Origin: Pseudorhodobacter sp. MZDSW-24AT
Lineage (GTDB): Bacteria; Pseudomonadota; Alphaproteobacteria; Rhodobacterales; Rhodobacteraceae
DNA: 64,000 bases
Direction: 5' to 3'
NCBI RefSeq assembly: GCF_002794355.1
Contig: NZ_PGOI01000006.1
Location: 62,001-126,000, forward strand
The translations under genes and the position numbers were made by a program. The notes under the pieces were generated by a model. The model saw nothing but the letters and a program-made list of their open reading frames with translations. It searched no databases and had not been told where the DNA came from. Of the stretch, positions 44,292 to 52,831 are shown one piece after another. Position 1 is the stretch's first letter. Every line of letters starts with the position of its first letter.

Positions 44292-44944
44292 GTATCCGTC
44301 TTACGCGTCTTTTCGGTTTCCGACTTCAGCGGCCTTTCACGATCACCGAGACGGTCTTGGGCCGGATCAGGCATTCCGTCGTGGCAGCCACTTTGTGGAT
44401 CGCCTTGACAGGGATTGCTTCGGCGCATTCATTCACCGTCGGCCTTCTGGTCGTCGGCGAGGACGTTGACGCAAGTCTGGCAGAAGCGGTGCGCGGTTTC
44501 CTCCTAGCGGCCGACGAACGGGACGGGCACGCCAACGAAACATCGGACGGACATCTCGGTGGGGTTGATGTGCAACTGCTGCCGCTGCCACGAGATGCGG
44601 CGGGGCTGGTCGAAGGACTGTTCGGTACGCCCGACGAGCCGACCGATGTCGTCATTGTCATTGGCGCCGAACCCGCGGCCAGCGACGCCGCGCGCGCGTA
44701 TGCCTCGGCAAGCACGGTCTTGCGGCAGTTCGTACTGCCGGATGGGTGGGACAGCGCAGACGGAACCGACGGTTTTGTGTCGCGTTACCGGCTCGCCTAT
44801 GGCGCGACGCCCGGCTTAATGGCGGCAACGGCCTATCATTCGGCTCGCAGGCTCGACGCCGCAGTCAGACCGTTGGACGGTGTGGTACCCAAGGAAGCAC
44901 TGCTAAACGCCTGGAGGTCAACCGAATCCGGTCTGTCCTGGTGA
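44288..44944 (+). CDS. Exported protein resembling a truncated periplasmic binding protein
   Basis: A 218-residue exported protein with a signal (VVAATLWIALTGIASA) after a long basic N-terminus. The body (TVGLLVVGEDVDASLAEAVRGFLLAADE...DVVIVIGAEPAASDAARAYASAS) resembles type I periplasmic binding proteins but is much shorter than the usual ~380 residues. It is the last gene of the long operon; a strong hairpin follows. Substrate unknown; could be a truncated or reduced member. Confidence 0.55.
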   Translation: MSIRLTRLFGFRLQRPFTITETVLGRIRHSVVAATLWIALTGIASAHSFTVGLLVVGEDVDASLAEAVRGFLLAADERDGHANETSDGHLGGVDVQLLPLPRDAAGLVEGLFGTPDEPTDVVIVIGAEPAASDAARAYASASTVLRQFVLPDGWDSADGTDGFVSRYRLAYGATPGLMAATAYHSARRLDAAVRPLDGVVPKEALLNAWRSTESGLSW

Positions 44945-44949
44945 CCCGG

Positions 44950-44978
44950 GAACCAATGGCGCAAGGCGTCATTGGTTC
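44950..44978 (+). terminator. Hairpin at the end of the long envelope operon
   Basis: GAACCAATG and CATTGGTTC form a perfect 9-bp outer stem just after the stop codon. No clear T-run follows; it may end or stabilise the long transcript. Confidence 0.5.
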
Positions 44979-45006
44979 TGGGCAGTCCTTGCACGACTGA
45001 GCGGGA

Positions 45007-45474
45007 TCAGGCTGCAGGGTAGCTCGTGAAGACGCTACTGCTGCCGTCGAACCCGACAAGGATGACGTCATAGGCTTCGCGCTCGGTCTCGGGTCCCATG
45101 CCGGGTGACCCGTAGGGCATGCCAGGCACGGAGAGACCGACGGCGACGGGTCGTTCAGCCAAAAGACGGCGGATGTCGGCGGCGGGAACGTGCCCCTCGA
45201 CAGTATAGTCGCCGATGGTGGCGGTGTGGCAGGACGCGAGGTCTTCCGGAATGCCACGCTCGCGCTTGAACGCCGCAAGCTCTTCGATGCTGCGTTCCTC
45301 GAAGGATACCCGAAAGCCGCTGTCGCGCAGATGTCCGATCCACCCGTTGCAGCAGGGGCAGCCGGGGTCCTTGACGACGTGGATGGCTTCGTCGCCCTCG
45401 GCAAGTGCTGGGGTAGCCGCAATGGCGGCCAGCCAAGGAACGGCGGCGAGAACCTTGCGCCGGGACAGTGTCAT
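45007..45474 (-). CDS. Periplasmic DUF411 (CopG-like) copper protein, copy 2
   Basis: A 155-residue exported protein: leader MTLSRRKVLAAVPWLAAIAATPALA, CPCC in GCPCCNGWI, SCHTATIG and the C-terminal GMPYGSPGMG. It has the Cys set of the CopG family. It converges on the end of the long envelope operon. Distinct from copies 1 and 3, so not a recent duplication. Confidence 0.9.
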   Translation of the reverse strand: MTLSRRKVLAAVPWLAAIAATPALAEGDEAIHVVKDPGCPCCNGWIGHLRDSGFRVSFEERSIEELAAFKRERGIPEDLASCHTATIGDYTVEGHVPAADIRRLLAERPVAVGLSVPGMPYGSPGMGPETEREAYDVILVGFDGSSSVFTSYPAA

Positions 45475-45572
45475 GATGTCGGCCTTTCGTTGGAACTTTA
45501 CGGGAAACATAGCTGCAAGTGCGGGGATCGGCGAGCAAAGTCTGATGAACCCGGCGACTGATCACCGAAATG

Positions 45573-46184
45573 CTACTCCAGCCGCGGGTCCCCGGCTTGA
45601 ACCAGCAGAACCCCGTGGTTCTCGTCGGCGTCGTCGTCGGTGATCGTCCGTGCGGAGACGCCCGGCAACTCGGCAAACCCCTCCATCATCCGTTTCGGAA
45701 ACCAGGTCATCGGCAGGCTTTCAAATCCGGGCACCCCTTCCAGCACCCGCGACAGCGCGATGGTGCAGTTTGCTTTCGGCACCGCGCCATAGGCCATTGC
45801 CCGCTGCATGATCAGTGCCGCAACCTCGGGCGATACCTCGATAGTCTGTTCAACCACGTCGTAGGTCTCGCGGGCATGGTAGTCGATGTAGAAATCCACC
45901 ATCTTCGGGGTGACCCCGAAGTGCACGTCGTTGCGCTCGGGCAGCCGGGGATGCCGCCAGGTGCCAGCCGGATCGAACAGCACGCGCTGCGATCCGTTGA
46001 TGAGCAGGCCCGCATGCGCTCCCGCTCCGCTGCGTGTCGAGAGGACCGTGAAGAGCGTGACCGAGGTCGGGCCGGGATGCTCGTAGCGGGCGGCGGCCAC
46101 GGCCTCCTCGGGTGCCCAGATCGGTTCGGCACCGCAGGATGCCAGGCCAAGGATTGCCGCCATGGCGAACAGAAGTTTCCACAT
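45573..46184 (-). CDS. Putative lipoprotein
   Basis: A 203-residue protein with a lipobox (ILGLASCGAE), so it is probably a lipoprotein. The body contains a Tyr-rich segment (VDFYIDYHARETYDVVEQTIEV) and NCTIALSRVLEGVPGF. I recognise no domain. A palindrome lies 20 bases upstream. Function unknown; the neighbourhood suggests an envelope role. Confidence 0.6.
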   Translation of the reverse strand: MWKLLFAMAAILGLASCGAEPIWAPEEAVAAARYEHPGPTSVTLFTVLSTRSGAGAHAGLLINGSQRVLFDPAGTWRHPRLPERNDVHFGVTPKMVDFYIDYHARETYDVVEQTIEVSPEVAALIMQRAMAYGAVPKANCTIALSRVLEGVPGFESLPMTWFPKRMMEGFAELPGVSARTITDDDADENHGVLLVQAGDPRLE

Positions 46185-46203
46185 CGATTCACTCTCCCGC
46201 GTT

Positions 46204-46222
46204 TTGCGCAGGTTCTGCGCAA
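46204..46222. promoter_or_regulatory. Palindrome upstream of the lipoprotein gene
   Basis: TTGCGCAG-GTT-CTGCGCAA, a perfect 8-bp dyad 20 bases before the lipoprotein start. Candidate operator; binding protein unknown. Confidence 0.4.
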
Positions 46223-46371
46223 TCGCGACGGATTCCAGTAAACTCTGCGATAGTGGGGCAGGGAATTCGGAAACTCGGCTTTGATGCCGCAGCTTTAGAA
46301 ATCGGGGGGCCGATCAGGGACACCAAACTGTCAGGTGACGGAAGCGGGCCATCCTGATAGATGTCTCAGAT

Positions 46372-46725
46372 ATGGCGCTTCTCACGTTTCGCATGCATGT
46401 CCTGATCCTCGCCGCCTACGTCCTGGCGGCAATCCTTCCCGTATTGGCTCTGGGCGAACGGCAGCAAGCTCAGGCAGACCATGCGCAGATGATGGCGATG
46501 GCCGGCCACCTGGCGCACATGCCCGCGACTGACGGCCCGAAGGACCTGACGCAGCAGCTGATCTGTCAGCAACACTGCCTGTTCGCGGCAGCGACCTTTC
46601 CTGCGCCGGACCGGGTTGCGGAAACTGTCGCGCGGTCCTCCGATGTGGAGGCTAGTGTCGACATCCTTGCCGCCTCGCTGGCCATTCCGCCCCCAGGTCC
46701 GCCTCCGAAGATCGCCGTGATCTGA
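46372..46725 (+). CDS. Small exported Cys/His protein with PPP tail
   Basis: A 117-residue protein with an N-terminal helix (MHVLILAAYVLAAILPVLALG), a Met/His stretch (DHAQMMAMAGHLAHM), CQQHC, and the tail LAIPPPGPPPKIAVI. It lies just ahead of the multicopper oxidase gene, probably in the same transcript. It fits the window's family of small Cys/His proteins. A second ATG (46393, at MHVLIL) is possible. Confidence 0.6.
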   Translation: MALLTFRMHVLILAAYVLAAILPVLALGERQQAQADHAQMMAMAGHLAHMPATDGPKDLTQQLICQQHCLFAAATFPAPDRVAETVARSSDVEASVDILAASLAIPPPGPPPKIAVI

Positions 46726-46791
46726 GCCTGCGGCTGCGGCATTCGCCGGGGACCGCTTGTCCAATTCACGACGCGATACAGGAGAATTCGC

Positions 46792-48267
46792 ATGTCGCCC
46801 TTTTCTCGCCGCGGCTTTCTGGCCGCTTCTGCGGCCACGGCCGCTTCACTGATGCTTCCCGCACGGGTCCGGGCCCAGTCCGGCCGAATGTCGCTGACCG
46901 CCGCCACCCGCACCATTGACGTGCGGGGCAAAGCCGCAACCGTCTGGGGGCTTCTGGACGGCGCTGGCCGGTCCGGCCTTGTCCTCGATCCGGACCAGGC
47001 GTTCGCGGTCGATTTGACAAACGCGCTGGCCGAGCCAACGATTATTCACTGGCATGGTCAGATCCCCGACAACGCGCAGGATGGAGTGCCCGACCTGCCG
47101 ATGCCGATGCTGCAACCCGGTGAATCCCGCGCCTACGATTTCGCGGCACGGCCCGGAACACACTGGATGCACGCCCATATCCCCGAGCATGAAATGATGC
47201 TGCTGGCCGCGCCTCTGGTGGTGCGGCGAGCCGAGGATGTGGCGGCAGACCGGAAGGAAGTGACGCTGTTCCTGCACGACTTTTCCTTCAAGCCACCTGC
47301 CGAGGTGCTGGCCGAGATCACCGGCGGCGCGTCGATGGCCGGGATGGATCATGGCCAGATGGGGCAGGGCGGCATGGACCATTCCGGAATGGACATGGGT
47401 GCCATGGGTCAGGGGGACATGATGGCGATGCCGGGGATGGATGGCATGGCGATGGACCTGAACGACTACAACTTCGACGCCTATCTTGCCAATGATCGCA
47501 CGCTGGACGACCCCGAAGTGGTTCCGATCGACAAGGGCGGCCGCGTTCTCGTCCGCGTCATCAACGCTGCGGCCGCCACCGTGTTTTGGATCGACACTGG
47601 CGCGCTGCCGGGACGGCTGGTCGCGGTGGACGGCGAGCCGGTGCGGCCTTTGCCCGGCAGCCGCTTTGGCGTCGCAATGGGCCAGCGGCTGGATATCGAA
47701 CTGGATGTGCCGGGCGAGGGCGGGGCCTTCCCGATCCTTGCCCTGCGCGAAGGTGCCAAGGAAAGGACGGGTGTCATCCTTGCCACGCCGGGCGCGGCGG
47801 TGACCAGGATCGCCGAGATGTCGGAGGCCGACCATCCGGCCTTCAGCGGTGATCTGGCGCAGGAGGGTGCTCTGCGCGCCGTCACCCCGCTGCCCGAACG
47901 CGCGCCAGCCTCGCAGCCGATGCTGATGCTGGGCGGCACCATGATGCCCTATGTCTGGACGATCAACGGCCAGACTTGGGGGTCCCATGTGCCGGTGACT
48001 GCGAAATCCGGCGACCGAGTCGAGATCATGTTCCACAACATGTCGATGATGGCGCATCCGATGCACCTGCACGGCCACGCCTTCCAGGTAGTGGGTGTCG
48101 GCATGGACCGGATCGCAGGCGCGGTCCGCGACACCGTGCATGTGCCGCCGATGGGCATGGTGACGGTCGCGGTGGACGCGGGCGAGGCGGCGCGGTGGAT
48201 GCTGCATTGCCACCACATGCCGCACCTTTCGACCGGCATGATGACCGAGTTCGCGGTGTCGGCCTGA
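46792..48267 (+). CDS. Multicopper oxidase, CopA/CueO-like
   Basis: A 491-residue exported oxidase. A Tat leader (SRRGFLAASAATAASLML) fits a folded copper enzyme. Copper ligands are in HWHGQ, HWMHAH, HPMHLHGHAF and the C-terminal HCHHMPHLSTGM with the type 1 site. A Met/His-rich insertion (MAGMDHGQMGQGGMDHSGMDMGAM...) around residues 180-215 is typical of cuprous oxidases. It would oxidise Cu(I) to Cu(II) in the periplasm. GGAGA precedes the start. Confidence 0.94.
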   Translation: MSPFSRRGFLAASAATAASLMLPARVRAQSGRMSLTAATRTIDVRGKAATVWGLLDGAGRSGLVLDPDQAFAVDLTNALAEPTIIHWHGQIPDNAQDGVPDLPMPMLQPGESRAYDFAARPGTHWMHAHIPEHEMMLLAAPLVVRRAEDVAADRKEVTLFLHDFSFKPPAEVLAEITGGASMAGMDHGQMGQGGMDHSGMDMGAMGQGDMMAMPGMDGMAMDLNDYNFDAYLANDRTLDDPEVVPIDKGGRVLVRVINAAAATVFWIDTGALPGRLVAVDGEPVRPLPGSRFGVAMGQRLDIELDVPGEGGAFPILALREGAKERTGVILATPGAAVTRIAEMSEADHPAFSGDLAQEGALRAVTPLPERAPASQPMLMLGGTMMPYVWTINGQTWGSHVPVTAKSGDRVEIMFHNMSMMAHPMHLHGHAFQVVGVGMDRIAGAVRDTVHVPPMGMVTVAVDAGEAARWMLHCHHMPHLSTGMMTEFAVSA

Positions 48268-48276
48268 CGCACGGCC

Positions 48277-48301
48277 GGACCCGCAGCCTGCCTGCGGGTC
48301 C
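48277..48301 (+). terminator. 10-bp stem hairpin between oxidase and TlpA-like genes
   Basis: GGACCCGCAG-N5-CTGCGGGTCC, a perfect stem, extended by GGCC/GGCC on the outside. No T-run. It may be an attenuator or an mRNA processing/stabilising element between the two genes. Confidence 0.5.
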
Positions 48302-48328
48302 GGGCCATTTCCCGGAGAGAGCGGACCC

Positions 48329-48850
48329 ATGCCAACACTCATCGGACGCCGTGCCGTCCTTGGTGCCCTCGCCGCGCCCTTCCTTGCAGGGTCCGCCGAG
48401 GCGCGCCCGCCCTTCCGGCTGCGCGAAGACCCGCAACCGCTGCTGTCCCCGCCGATCCTCGACGAAGCAGGCACAACGCGGAAACTCGACGATTTCGCCG
48501 GCCGGGTGATCCTCTTGAACATCTGGGCGACCTGGTGCCCGCCCTGCAGGGAAGAAATGCCGACACTTGACCGGCTCCAGTCCCGGCTGGGCGGCGCCGA
48601 TTTCGCGGTGCTTCCGCTCTGCATCGACGACGCGGGGATCGGAAGGGGGCGGCGCTTCTACGACGAGATCGGCCTCGTCGATCTGCCGCTCTATTGGGCC
48701 GAGCAGCTGCGGGTTCAGCTTGCCCTTGCCTTCATCGGCTTGCCGACAACTCTTCTGATCGACCGGCAGAGCCGCGAGATCGGACGTCTTCAAGGCCCGT
48801 TTGCGTGGGACAGCGAGGACGCCGTTGCCCAGATCGTTGGTTCCTTCTGA
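48329..48850 (+). CDS. TlpA-family thioredoxin-like protein
   Basis: A 173-residue exported thioredoxin-fold protein: signal (GRRAVLGALAAPFLAGSAEA), active site ATWCPPCREEMP (~residue 70) and cis-Pro GLPTTLLID. TlpA proteins keep thiols reduced for copper transfer or cytochrome maturation. It follows the multicopper oxidase, which may need it for copper loading. Confidence 0.87.
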   Translation: MPTLIGRRAVLGALAAPFLAGSAEARPPFRLREDPQPLLSPPILDEAGTTRKLDDFAGRVILLNIWATWCPPCREEMPTLDRLQSRLGGADFAVLPLCIDDAGIGRGRRFYDEIGLVDLPLYWAEQLRVQLALAFIGLPTTLLIDRQSREIGRLQGPFAWDSEDAVAQIVGSF

Positions 48851-48912
48851 GGGATAAGTCGGTGTTGGTCGAAGACCATCAGCCAAAGATCGGACCCTAG
48901 ACGGATGTGATC

Positions 48913-49005
48913 TCAGGCCGCCGGATAGCTGGTATAGACCTCAAGCTCGCCATCGCGCCGGATCAGTACCATGTCATCGGCATCGCAGTTTTCTTCTGAC
49001 CCAAT
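48913..49005 (-). pseudogene. C-terminal remnant of a DUF411 gene
   Basis: The minus strand reads GSEENCDADDMVLIRRDGELEVYTSYPAA then a stop, matching the last ~30 residues of the DUF411 proteins (GSLEVFSSYPAA in copy 3). No N-terminal part is present. Confidence 0.75.
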
Positions 49006-49393
49006 GGGTCTCGGGTAGCGTTTGAACGCGACGCTGGCAACTCGAAAGGATCAACGGTCAAGCGTCGCTCAGTTGCAACATTCTACCTTAGTGCAGCATT
49101 CTCTCCTCTATACGTGAGACGAGGTCACAGGGCTGATCAGTCAATGATGAAGCTAAGCAATAACGAAAAAGATGAGAATCCCGTCGCGGAGAGTCCGCGA
49201 CGGGCATCGATCTTGCGCCGACTGGTCGTGGGCTATTCTTCCAGGCCCGGCAGTTTCGAGAGCTGAAACTTCGCGCTCTGACTTACTCTTGGTGCGCAAT
49301 CAGATTCTGGAATTGAAGCGTCCAAAAAAACCTTTGTGAGATTCAACACAACCAAGTTGAAAAGTATGTCACAGAACGCCCGTCAATACACTC
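49006..49393. other. AT-richer intergenic stretch
   Basis: About 390 bases without a recognisable gene. The only clear structure is the hairpin at 49180-49204. Base composition is lower in GC than the metal genes on both sides. Confidence 0.5.
49165..49204 (-). terminator. Intrinsic terminator for the BTLCP gene
   Basis: A perfect 11-bp stem (CCCGTCGCGGA and its complement, 3-base loop) followed on the minus strand by ATTCTCATCTTTTTCG. It lies 190 bases after the stop of the transglutaminase-like gene. Confidence 0.6.
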
Positions 49394-50026
49394 TCACCTA
49401 AGGAAAATCCCCCCTGCCATAACTGAAACCCATCGTTTGGGCTTCCGAGGGTCCTGCATTCTCAAAAAGGTGTATCCTGTCTTGTGCCATGGTACGATCT
49501 TGTTGGTTAGGTTGTCCAAAACGAGATCATTGGCGCCAGTGCGCACGACGAGAACAGCATGAGACGCTCTGTTCAAATCAAGAAGAGTTGCGATCAGTAG
49601 CTGCTCGGCCGGAAATCCAGCGCGCGTCAATTCGTACTTCTTGTAAAGGGCATAGTCTTCGCAATCACCCTTTCCTTTGGTCGGCAGCGTCCAGCGTTCA
49701 GCGATACCGTACTGTTGTAAGTCACTCACCGAACGAACCGACTGATTGATTCGAGTATTAACTTTCCGCAGCTCTCTAAGTTGCAACTCGCCAATCTTCA
49801 ATGTGCGACCAGATTGCGCGCAAGCCCAAACGTAAACATTGCACACATTTGACGCCCCATCTGGAGCTGAGGTGACTGCCCCTATAGGTAGCATTTCAGT
49901 GTCAGTCTGTCGGTTATCGATCGCGAAGGAGGGTTGAGCCGAAAGAAATGCAAGCGTTGTGGCGAGGAGAGCCAGTCTTGATCGCACATTGTGTGATAGT
50001 TCACTCACTTTTCTGAGAAGTCGCAT
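49394..50026 (-). CDS. Bacterial transglutaminase-like cysteine proteinase (BTLCP)
   Basis: A 210-residue exported protein: signal LALLATTLAFLSAQPSFA, then the BTLCP catalytic layout with GKGDCEDYALYK (Cys), SHAVLVV (His) and VLDNL (Asp). Members such as LapG cleave surface adhesins, often under c-di-GMP control; no lapD or adhesin gene is near. It sits alone in an AT-richer stretch, so it may have entered separately. The target is unknown. Confidence 0.82.
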   Translation of the reverse strand: MRLLRKVSELSHNVRSRLALLATTLAFLSAQPSFAIDNRQTDTEMLPIGAVTSAPDGASNVCNVYVWACAQSGRTLKIGELQLRELRKVNTRINQSVRSVSDLQQYGIAERWTLPTKGKGDCEDYALYKKYELTRAGFPAEQLLIATLLDLNRASHAVLVVRTGANDLVLDNLTNKIVPWHKTGYTFLRMQDPRKPKRWVSVMAGGIFLR

Positions 50027-50581
50027 AGGTGCCCCCCGCGCGTTTCATAATCGAGCGATGTCAGTTAACGGGTGCGCATTGGCAACTCTGCGGCTACTTT
50101 TGGGCTTTTTATAGTAAGCTCACTATTGCTCTCTTAGTGCTGGTTGACACCGCTAGTTCGTCTATAATTTAGGCCGAGTTCAAATAGCTTCGGTCAGATA
50201 CTATAAATGCGCTTGATCGCGCGATTGACAATTGGTTCATGCTCCCAAAGTTGGGATGGGTCACGAGCGGCTTGTTCTGGTTGTCTTCAACTCAGGTCGA
50301 GCGGTTGCGGCCACTCTCCTCAAAGTCGCCAAACCAGCCGCGAGCTGATTCTTGACGGGTACTAAGCGGGATAGTCTGCCGACACCTCATTATTCAGGTC
50401 GTCAGAACTGTCCCGCCGTATTCGGCTGCTGTACAGCGCCTACGGCAAAAATTGACGTCGATAATCCGACGTTGTGCTGAAACCTCGGTTAGTCAAAATA
50501 ACATGACCGGACACCATTTTCTGCGTGAGCACCAAAAGACGCACAGGCAGTCTGGCTGATCCGATATAATTACAGTTCATG
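50027..50581. other. Gene-free AT-richer stretch
   Basis: About 555 bases between the BTLCP gene and DUF411 copy 3. I found no convincing protein or RNA gene. Short conceptual frames on the minus strand have several stops and match nothing I know. It may be the scar of a lost mobile element. Confidence 0.45.
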
Positions 50582-51052
50582 TCAGGCGGCCGGATAGCTT
50601 GAAAAAACTTCCAGGCTTCCATCCCGGCGAACCAGCAGAACGTCATAGGCGTCCCGACCGTCTTCTGATCCCATGCCCGGCGAGCCGTAAGGCATGCCGG
50701 GCACGGCGAGGCCAACTGCGTCAGGGCGCTCGTCAAGAAGCCTGCGGATATCCGCAGCCGGGACATGGCCTTCTAGCGCATAGCCGTCAACAGTGCCCGT
50801 GTGACAGGAAAACGCCTTTGCTGGTATGCCCTGATCCATCTTGAAGCGGATTAACAAGGTTCCCATCGACACCTCATCCGTAACCGTGAACCCCTGTTCG
50901 CGCAGATAGTCCACCCATGCATCGCAACATTCGCAGCCACGCCCCTTTACGACATGGATCGGCGGTTCTTCCTGTGCCCTTGCAGCAGGGGCTATGGCCA
51001 AGGCGGTCGCTGCCAGAATGACCTCGCGGCGGCCGATGCGATAGTCCGTCAT
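50582..51052 (-). CDS. Periplasmic DUF411 (CopG-like) copper protein, copy 3
   Basis: A 156-residue exported protein: leader (GRREVILAATALAIAPAARA), CECC in GCECCDAWVDYL, SCHTGTVDGYALEGHVP and GMPYGSPGMGSEDG. The start overlaps the stop of the M23 peptidase gene (ATGA). Last gene of a seven-gene minus-strand run that begins with lnt. Confidence 0.9.
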   Translation of the reverse strand: MTDYRIGRREVILAATALAIAPAARAQEEPPIHVVKGRGCECCDAWVDYLREQGFTVTDEVSMGTLLIRFKMDQGIPAKAFSCHTGTVDGYALEGHVPAADIRRLLDERPDAVGLAVPGMPYGSPGMGSEDGRDAYDVLLVRRDGSLEVFSSYPAA

Positions 51053-52212
51053 CCACGTTCTCCATCGATCGCCGTCATGAAGCCGGTTTCGCTGCGCCAG
51101 GTGGCGAGGGTATCGAGATCTTCTGCCGAAGCAATCTCTTGTTCCGGCAGGGCATCCTGATCTTTCGGGTCAACCGGTCGGCCGTCGACACGAACTTCGT
51201 AGTGAAGGTTGGGGCCGCTCACGAGCCCGGTCGCGCCGACGGCACCAATCTCGTCTCCAGCCTTGACCCGTGTGCCCACGCGAACGTCTTCGGCAATTTC
51301 AGAGAGATGCGCATATCGCGTCACAACCCCGCCGCCGTGATCGATGTCGATCGTGGTGCCGTAGCCGCGGATCGTTCCCGCAAAGATCACCCGCCCGGCA
51401 CCAGTTGCCGAGACGTCGGTCCCCACAGGTGCCGCATAATCGATCCCGGTATGCATGCGCACGCCGCCCAACACCGGATGGTTTCGGCGGCCGAAAACGG
51501 ATGACAGTCGTGCGCCAAGTATGGGCGCCGCTGAACGCTGCACGGCTTCACCGTCTTCGAAGACTATGACTGGACCCGCGGCTTCGGTCGCAACGAGTTC
51601 GAGCACGCGATCCGCAAGTTCAAGTCTGGCGTAACTCAGGCGAGGCTCTCCCGCGATGCTGCCATCGGGAAGCTGATCTTCCTGCCAGACCAGCGCGAAG
51701 GTTTCTCCGCCTTTGAGATCGCGCCTGAAATCGACCTGACCCGCAAGCAGTGCGGTCAAATCAACCGCAAATCGTTCGGGTGCATTTCGTGCCATCAGGG
51801 CGTCATAGAGAGTTCCGTTGAGGGTCAAGGTCTCTCGCCGGTCTGTCTCACGAACCGGCGGGTCAAGACGCTGTGCCGCGATCGGCCCGTCGAACGAGAG
51901 AGCGATCTCCACACCATCTTCCACGAAGAGCGATAGGCGTGTCAGCGATGCCGGATCCCAGGACGCCGTAGTCCATTCGATCCGGTGGCCAGGTCGCAGG
52001 TCCGTCAGGTCGTAGACACCTGAGAGCGCAAGGGCTGCTTCTGCCCGGACCGTCCCGGGGATTCCTGCGTGACCAAGGACGCTGTCCAGGGTGTCACCGG
52101 GGGCGATTGTGGCTTCGAATGCCACGGGCAAATGCGCCGTCGGAGGATCGGCCACTGCCTGGAGCGGGGCGAAAGCCGCGATAGCAAGGATCAGAAATGC
52201 GGAGCGGATCAT
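51049..52212 (-). CDS. M23-family peptidoglycan endopeptidase
   Basis: A 387-residue exported protein: signal (MIRSAFLILAIAAFAPLQAVA), an N-terminal OapA/LysM-like region, and a C-terminal M23 (LytM) domain with MHTGIDYAAPVGTDV, GYGTTIDIDHGGGVVTRYAHLS and GPNLHYEVRVDG. The Zn ligands (HxxxD and HxH) are present, so the enzyme is probably active. It cuts stem-peptide cross-links. Coupled to DUF411 copy 3 by a four-base overlap. Confidence 0.9.
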   Translation of the reverse strand: MIRSAFLILAIAAFAPLQAVADPPTAHLPVAFEATIAPGDTLDSVLGHAGIPGTVRAEAALALSGVYDLTDLRPGHRIEWTTASWDPASLTRLSLFVEDGVEIALSFDGPIAAQRLDPPVRETDRRETLTLNGTLYDALMARNAPERFAVDLTALLAGQVDFRRDLKGGETFALVWQEDQLPDGSIAGEPRLSYARLELADRVLELVATEAAGPVIVFEDGEAVQRSAAPILGARLSSVFGRRNHPVLGGVRMHTGIDYAAPVGTDVSATGAGRVIFAGTIRGYGTTIDIDHGGGVVTRYAHLSEIAEDVRVGTRVKAGDEIGAVGATGLVSGPNLHYEVRVDGRPVDPKDQDALPEQEIASAEDLDTLATWRSETGFMTAIDGERG

Positions 52213-52228
52213 CTGGCAGAATGACCTT

Positions 52229-52831
52229 TCAACTGAGGGTTCGGCGGAGTTTGGGGACGGCGAAACGCCGGTCTTCATGGAAGTCTATGATGCTGGCAAA
52301 GCGCCCATCGGGGTGGAAAAGAAATACACCGGCGGTGTGGTCCATCGTGTAGTCGCCGCCCTCCTTATCGACGCGGCGATAGGTTGCGCGAAAATCTGCG
52401 GCCGCCTGAGCGACCTCGTCAGCAGGGCCCGTCAGCCCAATGATGCGTGGATCGAAGTTGCTGACGTAACCGGCTAGGACATCGGGCGTGTCGCGCTCCG
52501 GATCGACCGAAATCAACGCCACGATCAAACGATCCGCGTCGGCACCCAGCTCCTCGAGCCAGAGCGATATGTCGCTCAATGTGGTCGGGCAGACGTCCGG
52601 GCACCAGGTGAAGCCGAAAAATACCATGACAGGGCGACCGGCCCAGTCAGAAGGTCGGACCAAGCGACCCTGGTGGTCGGTCAATGTCCAGGTCATCTGA
52701 CCGATCGGCACGGGCAGGACCTCGCTGCGGGCTGGCCGATTGCGCGTGCGATAGGCCCCGACGCCCAGCATGAAGGCGACGGCTCCGACTGCCCCTCCCG
52801 CACCCAGGATTATTGCCCTGCGTCGGCGCAA
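52229..52831 (-). CDS. SCO1/SenC-family copper chaperone (TTG start)
   Basis: A 200-residue membrane-anchored thioredoxin-fold protein. The copper site FTWCPDVCPTTL (CxxxC) and the later conserved His (MDHTAGVFLFHPDG) are present. SCO proteins deliver copper to cytochrome oxidase CuA. The start is a TTG that follows GGAGGG and gives MRRRRAIILGAGGAVG; it overlaps the PCuAC gene by 22 bases. No ATG suits the N-terminus. Confidence 0.85.
   Translation of the reverse strand: MRRRRAIILGAGGAVGAVAFMLGVGAYRTRNRPARSEVLPVPIGQMTWTLTDHQGRLVRPSDWAGRPVMVFFGFTWCPDVCPTTLSDISLWLEELGADADRLIVALISVDPERDTPDVLAGYVSNFDPRIIGLTGPADEVAQAAADFRATYRRVDKEGGDYTMDHTAGVFLFHPDGRFASIIDFHEDRRFAVPKLRRTLS

Noticed and set aside
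46846-48624. A 592-codon minus-strand frame opposite the multicopper oxidase
   Set aside because: Antisense of a verified oxidase; composition is His/Arg-rich as expected for a shadow.
50440-50766. 108-codon minus-strand frame overlapping DUF411 copy 3
   Set aside because: It is a different frame of the DUF411 gene, which has the conserved Cys motifs.
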